This document shows positions 54,420-64,000 of a stretch of 64,000 bases of DNA, in pieces. The first letter of the stretch is position 1. The number at the start of each line of letters is the position of its first letter. The translations under genes were made by a program, and so were the position numbers. The stretch is from Lytechinus variegatus (lineage: Eukaryota; Echinodermata; Echinoidea; Temnopleuroida; Toxopneustidae). Location: positions 26,597,934 to 26,661,933 of the forward strand of contig NC_054743.1 of assembly GCF_018143015.1 (NCBI RefSeq). Reading direction: 5' to 3'. A model generated the notes under the pieces. The model was given only the letters and a program-made list of their open reading frames with translations, made no database searches and was not told the origin of the DNA.

Positions 54420-57290
54420 CTCATGCATGAGCACACCCTCACGCCATACACACATCTCGACTTGGAAAAAACACAGTGTCTCACAATGTATGCCACAGTA
54501 TGTTCACAGTGTGGAACACATTGTAAATCAACCTTCATATTTGAGCATTTCAACACACTTTCACTACATACACATATCCCTACTGGAAAAAACACAGTGT
54601 GTTTACAGTGTGGAACACAATGTGAAATCACCTTCACACTGTTCAATTTGAGCATTTCAACACTTTTTCAGTACATACACTTATCCCTATTGAAGAGAAC
54701 ACGCTGCCCAACAGTGTGTTCACAGGGTGGAACGCAATGTGGAATCCCCTTCACATTCTTAAATTTGAGCATGTCAACACACCTTCACTCCATACACACA
54801 TCCCTACTGGACAGAACACAGTTCCCCACGGTGTGTGCCACAGTGTGTTCACAGTGTGGAACACAATGTGACTTCACCTTCACGTTGTTAAATTTGAGCA
54901 TTCCAACACACCTTCACTCCATACACATATCCCTATTGAAGAGAACACAGTGTCCAACAGTGTGTCCAATATGTTCACAGTGTGGTACACAATGTGAAAT
55001 CCCCTACACATAGATAAATTTGAGCATATGTCAACACACATTCACTCCATACACACATCCCTATTGGAAAAAACACAGTGTCTCACATTGTATGCCACAG
55101 TATGTTCACAGTGTGGAACACATTGTACATTAACCTTCACATTGTTAAATTTGAGCATTCCAACACACCTTCACTCCATACACATATCCCTATTGAAGAG
55201 AACACAGTGTCCAACAGTGTGTCCAATGTGTTCACAGTGTGGTACACAATGTGGAATCCCCTTCACATTCTTAAATTTGAGCATGTCAACACACTTTCAC
55301 TACATACACGTATTTTAGAACACGCTGTCCAACAGTGTGTCCACAGTGTGTTCACAGTGCGGAATACAATGTGAAATCACCTTCACATTGTTAAATTTGA
55401 GCATTCCAACACACTTTCACTCCATACACACATCCCTACTGGAAAAAACACAGTGTGTTCACAGTGTGGAACACACAGTGTGGAACACAATGTGAAATCC
55501 CCTTCACATTGCTAAATTTTAGCATATGTCAACACACCTTCACTCCATACACACATCCTACTGGAAAAAACACATTGCCCCACATTGTGTTCACAGTGTG
55601 GAACACAAAGTGAAATCCCCTTCACATTGTTAAATTTGAGCATGTCAAAACACTTTCACTCCATACACGTATTCCTATTGAACAGAACACGCTGTCCAAC
55701 AGTGTGTCCACAGTATACTCACAGTGTGGAACAACAATGTGAAATACCCTTCACATTGTTAAATTTGAGCATTCCAACACACCTTCACTCCATACACACA
55801 TCCCTATCGGAAAAAACACAGTGTCTCACATTGTATGCCACAGTATGTTCACAGTGTGGAACACATTGTACATTAACCTTCACATTGTTAAATTTGAGCA
55901 TTCCAACACACCTTCACTCCATACACATATCCCTATTGAAGAGAACACAGTGTCCAACAGTGTGTCCAATATGTTCACAGTGTGGTACACAATGTGGAAT
56001 CCCCTTCACATTGTTAAATTTGAGCATGTCAACACACTTTCACTACATACACGTATTCTAGAACACGCTGTCCAACAGTGTGTCCACAGTGTGTTCACAG
56101 TGTGGAACACAATGTAAAATCACCTTCACATTGTTAAATTTGAGCATTCCAACACACTTTCACTACATACACATATCCCTATTGAAGAGAATACAGTGTC
56201 CCATAATGTGTGCCACAGTATTTTCACAGTGCGGAATACAATGTGAAATCACCTTCACATTGTTAAATTTGAGCATTCCAACACACTTTCACTCCATACA
56301 CACATCCCTACTGGAAAAAACACAGTGTGTTCACAGTGTGGAACACAATGTGAAATCCCCTTCACATTGCTAAATTTTAGCATATGTCAACACACCTTCA
56401 CTCCATACACACATCCTACTGGAAAAAACACATTGCCCCACATTGTGTTCACAGTGTGGAACACAAAGTGAAATCCCCTTCACATTGTTAAATTTGAGCA
56501 TGTCAAAACACTTTCACTCCATACACGTATTCCTATTGAACAGAACACGCTGTCCAACAGTGTGTCCACAGTATACTCACAGTGTGGAACAACAATGTGA
56601 AATACCCTTCACATTGTTAAATTTGAGCATTCCAACACACCTTCACTCCATACACACATACATACTCGAGAGAACACAGTGTCCAACAGTGTGTCCACAG
56701 TGTGTTCACAGTGTGGAACACAATGTGAGATCCCCTTTACATTGTTAAATTTGAGCATGTTAACACACCTTCACTCCATACACATATCCCTATTGGACAG
56801 AACACACTGTCGAACCGTGTGTTCACAAATGTGCTCACAGTGTGGAACACAATGTGAAATCACCTTCACACTGTTCAATTGAGCATTCCAACACACCTTC
56901 ACTCCATACACACATCCCTACTGGACAGAACACAATGTCCCATAGTGTTTGCCACAGTATGTTCACAATGTGGAACACAAAGTAAAACCACCTTCACATT
57001 TATAAATGTGAGCACTCCAACACACCTTCACTCCGTACACACTCGAGAGAACACAGTGTCCTACAGTGTGTGCCACAGTGTGGAACACATTATGAAATCA
57101 CCTTCACATTGTTAAATTTGCGCATGTCGGCAGTGTGAATCACATATTCATAGTCGACCGCGTAAACACGCTGTGAGCTGTCACACTGTCGAGGTGTCCA
57201 CAGTGCGAACATATCTCCATTGTTGAATTCGGACATTTTAACAGTGTGTATAACATTTCTACTATAACAGGTTAGTAGTGTTAACAAAAA
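54420..57290 (+). repeat. Large minisatellite array, ~107-131-bp units, with a duplicated multi-unit block
   Basis: More than 20 units of the order CACAGTGTGTTCACAGTGTG, GAACACAATGTGAAATC, CCTTCACATTGTTAAATTTG, AGCATTCCAACACACC, TTCACTCCATACACATATCC. TTGAGCAT starts at 54541, 54648, 54765, 54894, 55020, 55151, 55277 and 55397 (spacing 107-131). A block starting near 55030 recurs at an offset of 743 bp, changing to 858 bp after one extra unit. Each unit contains the near-palindrome TTCACAGTGTGG/CACAATGTGAA. The right boundary segment matches that of 44290-44950. Confidence 0.94.
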
Positions 57291-57294
57291 AATA

Positions 57295-59830
57295 TATGGT
57301 TTTCAAAAATAATTCATGTAAAGAACTGAACCCCCTCAAAAAAGTTTGGAAATCTGGGTTTGGCCATTAATTTCTCCCAACTCCCAATTTTACACAATGC
57401 ATATTTTGGTATCATTCAAAATATCATGTAATTCTCTTTAAAATGATACCATGCTTGTTATGACCATGCCATTACGAAAAGAGCAGGATTCAAAAGTGTT
57501 GGATGAGGTTCGAATTAAAAAGCTGCAAAACGAGCAGAATTAACATGGTTGAGTCGTGCTTTAAAATACCCATGCATGTTTATTTGTTTGTTTGTTATGT
57601 ATTTGCTTTTGCAAAGGTGTGTTTCATTCCATGTCAATGTTGATGTTATGGTGCATGAAAACAAAAGAAATCACTGAGAAACTCACTTATCACCAAGAAA
57701 AAATGAACAGCGACTTTTAATATTATGTCATTTTGCAGCTTTTGAATTTTGTCCTTGTCCCATATTTCAAGGCACTGCACCTCCTTATGAACCATAATCA
57801 TATCATATAGAGTATCATTTTAACGATAATTAAAATGTTCTATTCACTTGTATCAATCAAACATTAGTATTTACTAAAACCGAGGAGGGATTATCGATCA
57901 AAGCCAGATTTCTAAAAAAAAATTTGAGGAGTATATTATTGGAACCTATTTTGATAGACACAAGGTAGGAGTTTTGACCGGAAAGATGGTTATAAATATT
58001 ATGTTATTCACAATGTCACATTGGAGCTATTTTAATCACGCGTCTAGATTGAATAAATAATTAGCATCTATTCTGGGATCTTCCTTTGATTGCGATTCTT
58101 CATAAATAGTAACTTAATCCGATAGGTATACCGATTCTGAACTATTTCCGTCCTTAATGGCATGTGATATCAAATTCCGTGTTTACCTACTGGAAAAACA
58201 ACATTAAATCCTCCAAATTTGGATTGACACAATGTCACACAACTTCGATAATATAGCTCGTCATAGTAAAAAAAAAATACTTGTTATACTACAGTGCCGA
58301 CAGCCGCCTCATTGAACAACGGGACGACACGACATTTTCTCTGGTGACAATTGCTCCGGGATTTATTTCGTCTAGTATATAGGTTCAGGGTAAGGGTTGC
58401 AATGGGGTATTATGTTAGGGTTAGCAGGGTAAAGTACAAATCCAGTGTTGGTCATTCCCTTTAGTGTTTAAAAATTTACAGCGGAGCAATTATCGCCGGA
58501 GAAAATGTCATGGAACCCATTGAACCCGAAAATTGTAATGAGCAATCATTCATTCCAGGTGAAAATAAAAATGATGTAACATGTATTTGAGAAGAATTTC
58601 TCTATTTTGACCTCTGCCTGGTGTTTTGCTTTATACCTTTCATAAATGAATCCAATACTCAATTGGCCTCTATTCTGTTAATATATATTTGTTGATTTTT
58701 TCGAATTTCTACGCTGGTCTGCCGGTTACACTGTGTGTACAATAAATAAACAAAATAATGTACAAATTTATAGTCTTCAGAAGCAATCTTCTATAGTGAT
58801 AAATTGTTGTCTGTGTAAATGTCGTGTTTTTATTCGCTTATTACAAATTTAGATTTCCTCCCCCTATCTCCTGAAGTTTTCGTTATTGACAAGTTACCCT
58901 TGTTATTCTCTATAAAAATATAACAATGAAGTATTTTTAGGCTCGCTTACTACGCTTGCTCGCCGCATTTCTTTAAAATCACACACACCTAGCAGGACGT
59001 TTTTTACCATCATCTTTGCTCGCTCGCTTCGCTCGGTCGCATTTGGACATTGACTGTAATTAAGTAGTTAGTATAACAACAAAACCATTACAATATCCAT
59101 CGAAAAAAATCGGAATAGACCTTCAACTGTCATCGCCAAAAGTGCTGGATGGTAGTATTATGAACCCAGTTCAAATTATACCCCTGTTTATACATAGCCC
59201 TTGTTGTGATGATTACACAACATAGAGATGTATTACTAATTGCTAGTATGTATCTCTATATGTTACATACACATCACCTGAAAGACGTTGTTGATCACTA
59301 TTCTGCCATCTTACTAATTAAAATTTTCTCACTCGATTCGCTCGCTCGTAGAAGAACATATGTAACTGTATTTCAGTTGTATATATCAGAACATGCCTTG
59401 AACTGAAATATTGTAGTATTTTGTACACCCCCATCCCCTCCCTGCTGCTTGGATCGGATTTACGCCACTGAATTGATTGAATCTCTGAATCTACATGAAA
59501 ACAAAATAATGTTTAATGTACGTTTTACCAAGATACCAGAGATACTATCAATACATTGCGCTAAAATCTGACTTGATTTGCTCAATGACTAAGTACAATG
59601 ATAAGTTTTAAAACTGGTTTCTGCAAAGAGAAACAAAAGTGGTGGAACCTGAATTTATAACAGGGCTTGTATTTCTTAGGTCCCTGAAAAGATACGAATG
59701 GTATAATGATTAATCCATTGTTTATCATCAAATAACATACACAATTAGCCCAATACTGTTGAGACCAACTACCGGTATATAGCAAATCTCATGTCTCAGG
59801 GACATTGTATCATGAAACCCGCATACATTA
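57295..59830. other. Intergenic DNA, no supported gene
   Basis: AT-rich, with short GCTCGCTCGCTTCGCTCGG phrases near 58940 and 59025 that also occur near 24235. No exon or RNA gene seen. Confidence 0.5.
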
Positions 59831-59836
59831 GTAATT

Positions 59837-60170
59837 CCGAAGCTTCATTATTCTGAAGGTTCGGTTATTTCGAAGGATCGTATTTCCGAAGGTTTGTAAT
59901 TCCGAAGATTCGTAATTCCGGAGGTTCGTTAATCCGAAAACGAAATAAGGTTCGTAATTCCGAAGGTTCGTCAATCCGAAAACGAAATGAGGTTCGTAAT
60001 TCTGAAGTTTCGTAAATCCGAAAACGAAATAAGGTTCGTAATTCCGAAGGTTCGTTAGTCCGAAAACGTAATAATTAACGAACCTTATTTCGTTTTCGGA
60101 CTAACAAACATTCGGAACATTGAACCTTATTTCGTTTTCGGATTATCGAACCTTCGGAATTACGAAGTGT
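59837..60170. repeat. GGTTCGTAATTCCGAAGG repeat with inverted right end
   Basis: Units of about 45 bp (GGTTCGTAATTCCGAAGG, TTCGTNAATCCGAAAACG, AAATAA) repeated about four times, followed at 60063-60170 by the complementary orientation (CCTTATTTCGTTTTCGGA). The array can fold on itself. Confidence 0.88.
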
Positions 60171-60394
60171 AACCATGAAACCGACTATAATCGGTTCTTC
60201 GACTTTACTTGCAGTAGGTCTATGGCTTGCTCTACTCTGTCTACTGTAATTGCTTAATCGCATTATTCTTCAATCTAGTATTTTGTTTGAGAATTGAACG
60301 ATTACAAGACTCTTAGCACAAACAATAGCTTGGATTGTAAACCCGTGCATACACCAATGATAATATGATATATCGTTATGAACATTTGAATTCA

Positions 60395-60590
60395 TTGTAG
60401 TGGTGCCGTGGTCGAGTGGTTTAAAGCGGCAAGCGCCTGGTTATACATGGAAAGTCCGGGGTTCGATTCCCGGAAGCTGCACCTATGCCCGTGAGCAAGG
60501 GATTTAATTTGCAAATGCTCTGTTATCCTGCTTTCAAATAAATGGAAATGCTATATGCATTATTTGTAACTAGAAGCGCACTTGTTTAAA
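60395..60590 (+). mobile_element. tRNA-derived SINE family 2, copy 1
   Basis: Head GGTGCCGTGGTCGAGTGG (A box) and GGGGTTCGATTCCCGG (B box), with an imperfect acceptor stem. The body CCGTGAGCAAGGGATTTAAT and tail AATGCTATATGCATTATTTG are not part of a tRNA. A related copy lies on the minus strand at 63630-63745. Confidence 0.8.
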
Positions 60591-60749
60591 AAAAGAAGAA
60601 AAAAATATCATTGTACTGTTCAAAAATTGATTTAACTGAATTTATTTTTCCCATGATGTACGACTTTGTTTACAACAATTTTCCCTTCTTAAGATTTGGA
60701 GTGTCAATTCTCTGTCAGACATGCGCATACGGTCACAACAATTACCATA

Positions 60750-60880
60750 CGTACAAGAATGATGTGTTTGTTTTGCCACACTGCGAAAACAGCAATGTAA
60801 AACCTACACCGCAAGTGTTTAAAGAGGACGACAACACCAGGGTGTTAGGTCAACACCACTGACGTTTTATAACACTTTCC
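60750..60880. repeat. Diverged GGTGTT/AACACC repeat
   Basis: ACACTGCGAAAACAGCAATG, ACAACACCAGGGTGTTAGG and AACACCACTGACGTTTTATA resemble the element at 63277-63515. Confidence 0.5.
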
Positions 60881-61159
60881 CATGTCACTGATTGCTTATA
60901 AAAGCACCGTAGTTTTAATGGGTGCGTACAGGACCCTAGGAATGGGGGGTGCTGGTCTAGAAGAAAAAATGACGAATATAAAAGGGTTTTTCATTAAAAA
61001 AATTGAAGGGGATTATGGTTAGATTTCTTCTTTTTAGCATACCTACCTGATTTCCATGGGGTGCTGTGTAAGGTGTATAAAACACGCAGCACCCTATGAG
61101 ACACCGTTTGTACCAAAATTATATAGAACAATTATTATTTAACAAATAATACCAATTAT

Positions 61160-61560
<401 letters not shown>

Positions 61561-61606
<46 letters not shown>
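61561..61606 (+). repeat. TA dinucleotide microsatellite (right of tRNA-carrying repeat)
   Basis: 23 uninterrupted TA units. Confidence 0.97.
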
Positions 61607-61610
<4 letters not shown>

Positions 61611-61615
61611 CATTT

Positions 61616-61865
61616 TATTTATAAATGATTACTATTTTATAATTTTACAATTTTCATTATTTATATATATTTACAAGCCGGCCACGCTTCATTATTTATA
61701 AATAATAGCAATTCAACCCTCCATTATTTATAAATAATTATCATTTGTTTTCCATTATTTATAAATAATGATTATTTATAAATAATGGAATGTCGAGCTA
61801 TTATTATTTACAAATAATAAAGTATTACTTGGAATTATATATGAATAATTAGAAATGTTATTTAG
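61616..61865. repeat. Cluster of ATTATTTATAAATAAT palindromes
   Basis: The perfect 16-bp palindrome occurs at 61691 and 61723 and twice more in 61754-61790. Shortened relatives continue to 61865 and again at 62385-62470. Confidence 0.85.
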
Positions 61866-61872
61866 ACAATAG

Positions 61873-62380
61873 TATACAAATAGCGAATAGGCATGAGTGC
61901 GATGGTGCGAGATTTCGCATGAGGTGAAAGAAAGATGCTCTATTCAACGAGGCGTTAGCCGAGTTGAATAGAGCGTTTCTTTCTTTCACCGAATGCGAAA
62001 TCTCGCACCATTGCACGAATAAGAATATTCGCTATTTGTGTTGTACAACGCCTCGGAATCTAGCGAAAATATAAAAAAACACAAGAGTTTTTCCCTCCAG
62101 TAATCTATGAAAAGGGAACAAAAATATTGAAAGCAAAAAGCAAAATTCTACAAGCCGGGCCGCGCCCACAAGCGCACATGATCTTGGACAGCATTGCGCA
62201 TTTAGCCAGCGGGCTGTACGCGCATTGTTACCTTATTCAATGAAATCACATTGTGACGTCACCTCCTAAAGCCGTGCAATGGTACATTTTGGATGGTACG
62301 TCTTGTGTGCAACGGTACGAATGTGTGACATTCAGTCTCCCATTTGATCGCGTACAACAAGCTAAGTAGGCGTTGTACAA
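61873..62380 (-). mobile_element. Composite MITE D, copy 2 (inverted)
   Basis: Reverse complement of 62584-63085 and 17847-18351 over its whole length, ending GGCGTTGTACAA at 62380. Confidence 0.92.
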
Positions 62381-62583
62381 TAATTATTTACAAATAAAAT
62401 GTAAATTATATTTAAATAATAGTTATTGTTTAATAAACAATGATTATACAATAAATAATTGTTCTATATAATATTGGTACAATCGGCGCCTCATAGCACC
62501 CTTATGCAAATCTTGGGTGTGCTGCTTCAGCACCCTCTCTTCCCATGCAGGGGCATGGAAGGATAGCCTGTCTACATGCAGTA

Positions 62584-63085
62584 TTGTACAACGCCTACTT
62601 AGCGAGTTGTACGCGATCAAATGGGAGGCTGAATGTCATACAATCGTACCGTTGCACACAAGACGTACCATCCAAAATGTACCACTGCACGGCTTTAGGA
62701 GGTGACGTCACAATGCGATTTCATTGAATAAGGTGACAATGCGCGTACAGCTCGCTGGCTAAATGCGCAATGCTGTCCAAGATCATGTGCGCTTGTGGGC
62801 CCGGCTTGTGGGATTTTGCTTTTCGCTTTCAATATTTTTGCTCCCTTTTCATAGATTACTGGAGGGAAAAACTCTTGTTTTTTCATATTTTCGCTAGATT
62901 CCGAGGCGTTGTACAACACAAATAGCGAATATTCTTATTCGTGCAATGGTGCGAGATTTCGCATTCGGTGAAAGAATGAAACGCTCTATTCAACTCGGCT
63001 AACGCCTCGTTGAATAGAGCATCTTTCTTTCACCTCATGCGAAATCTCGCACCATCGCACTCATGCCTATTCGCTATTTGTATAC
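62584..63085 (+). mobile_element. Composite MITE D, copy 3
   Basis: It starts TTGTACAACGCCTACTTAGC and ends with the foldback CACTCATGCCTATTCGCTAT. With copy 2 it forms a large palindrome around a 203-bp spacer. Confidence 0.92.
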
Positions 63086-63276
63086 TAGCATGGAAATTAC
63101 CCCCCCCCCCCCCTTCCGTCCTCTCATCGAAAAATGGCGAAAATGGAAAGATGGTTAAAGAAAATTAAACCAGAAATAAACATGGAGAGTGGCTTGGTTG
63201 TCAATCATGGGGGGATGGGGGAGATAGATCCCAATATATATTGGCCTGTATGTACCACTCCCCCCGATAATTTACA

Positions 63277-63515
63277 CACAGCAAAAACTGTGGTGTTAAC
63301 CGGTGTACATAAAGGACCACATCCGTTATTTTACATCGGTGTTAAATTTGTGGTGTTAGTTTTACACCTATAGGTGTTATTACAACACCTATGGTTGTTA
63401 CATTTACACTCTTTGGTGTTATGTTCAATCTCTAGGGTGTTATTTTAACACCTCAGGGTGTGGTCCTCTATTAACACCAATTGGTGTCAGTTTTAACACC
63501 ACAGTTTTTACAGTG
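63277..63515. mobile_element. GGTGTTA-type foldback element
   Basis: The ends CACAGCAAAAACTGTGGTG and CACCACAGTTTTTACAGTG are inverted. The interior alternates GGTGTTA and TAACACC phrases about every 20-30 bp. The + frame 63134-63373 that runs into it is not regarded as a gene. Confidence 0.78.
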
Positions 63516-63629
63516 CAGTAGAACATTATAATATGCAAGTATGATCATGGTTATAAGGAAGGTGTAGAAGATGATGATGATCATGGTGGTGGTAAGTTAT
63601 ATCATTTTCATTTATTTCAATACAGGATA

Positions 63630-63745
63630 AAAGAACTATGTTGATTAAACTCCTTGCTCATGGGCAGAAGTGCCATGGCCGATCGAATCCCGGACTTCTA
63701 AATGGCTATCAGCGGCCACTGCACTTTCACGTTTATAATCAGAAC
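63630..63745 (-). mobile_element. tRNA-derived SINE family 2, copy 2 (minus strand)
   Basis: On the minus strand: GCAGTGGCCGCTGATAGCC, B-box-like GGGATTCGATC, then GCCCATGAGCAAGGAGTTTA, matching the B box and body of 60395-60590. Confidence 0.68.
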
Positions 63746-64000
63746 TATCGATTTTTTTGCATTTTTTATGTTTATTTTAATTGAAAGAAACCATTCCTTT
63801 GAGAAACTTTTCAAAAAAGATGAATGGAGAAAGAAAAGAATTCCAGGATGAAATAAATTAGAATCTTATGTTTATTTCATTAACATTGTCTTTTCAATTA
63901 CCCCTCCCCTCAACCAAGCGAATCGGCGTGTGCCCTGTTTATTTTACCACCAATTTGTTGAATATCAGTTCATTTTCGTTAGTATTCTTTATTCTGGTTA

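Noticed and set aside
54423..57115. Cys-rich open frames with repeated CSQCGTQC motifs, up to 196 codons
   Set aside because: They are translations of the minisatellite. Unit lengths of 107-131 bp are not multiples of three, so the same peptide appears in all + frames in turn, with stops and no splice or start logic.
54420..57290. CRISPR-like array
   Set aside because: Units are diverged tandem repeats without unique spacers, in a eukaryotic genome.
60400..60482. Functional tRNA gene
   Set aside because: A and B boxes are good, but the acceptor stem and anticodon arm do not pair properly, and a SINE body follows directly.
63134..63373. 79-codon + frame MAKMERWLKKIKPEIN...
   Set aside because: It runs into the GGTGTTA foldback element and has no homology or splice support.

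Overview
The window reads as nuclear DNA of a marine invertebrate deuterostome, most likely an echinoderm and plausibly a sea urchin. It is AT-rich and intron-rich, with widely spaced multi-exon genes, tRNA-derived SINEs, many short foldback/MITE elements, CR1-like and L1/Tx1-like LINE remnants, and frequent poly-C/poly-G runs. The species assignment is an inference from this character; no database search was possible.

Four protein-coding genes can be assembled from splice sites and reading-frame continuity. (1) + strand 417-13465: the C-terminal seven exons of S-adenosylmethionine decarboxylase (AMD1); the gene starts upstream of the window. Its second intron here (3469-4663) is a near-consensus U12-type AT-AC intron. 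(2) - strand 25975-20268: a complete four-exon class A (rhodopsin-like) GPCR of 548 aa with an unusually long third intracellular loop. (3) + strand 34890-37303: a two-exon, 198-aa secreted-then-anchored membrane protein with a signal peptide, an Ala/Ser-rich ectodomain, one TM helix and a YxxM cytoplasmic motif; no family recognised. (4) - strand 49394-46160: a four-exon histamine N-methyltransferase-like enzyme (298 aa, all introns phase 1), whose first coding exon is followed by a tandem triplication of its own 3' end and splice donor.

The rest is mostly repeats. The AMD1 introns and the following spacer hold two related TIR elements packed with AGGTCA direct repeats (1052-1942, 5128-6038; another full copy at 18662-19751), a TIR element nested in a LINE fragment with a 6-bp target duplication (2365-3185), several MITE families and SINEs. 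The GPCR's first intron holds foldback elements and cryptic CAT/ATC-rich DNA. At 32203-33760 is a dead reverse transcriptase (CR1-like). At 38769-42740 is a tandem duplication of a ~600-bp unit; one unit carries a 2.7-kb THAP-type DNA transposon and the other preserves the empty site. Satellite-like arrays of a ~120-bp unit lie at 44290-44950 and 54420-57290 and share the same right boundary. At 49789-50060 and 61286-61560 are two copies of a repeat carrying an intact tRNA cloverleaf with a UCA anticodon. The right end (61873-63085) is a ~1.2-kb inverted repeat of a composite MITE.

The four genes have no evident functional link to each other, as is normal for metazoan chromosomal neighbours.
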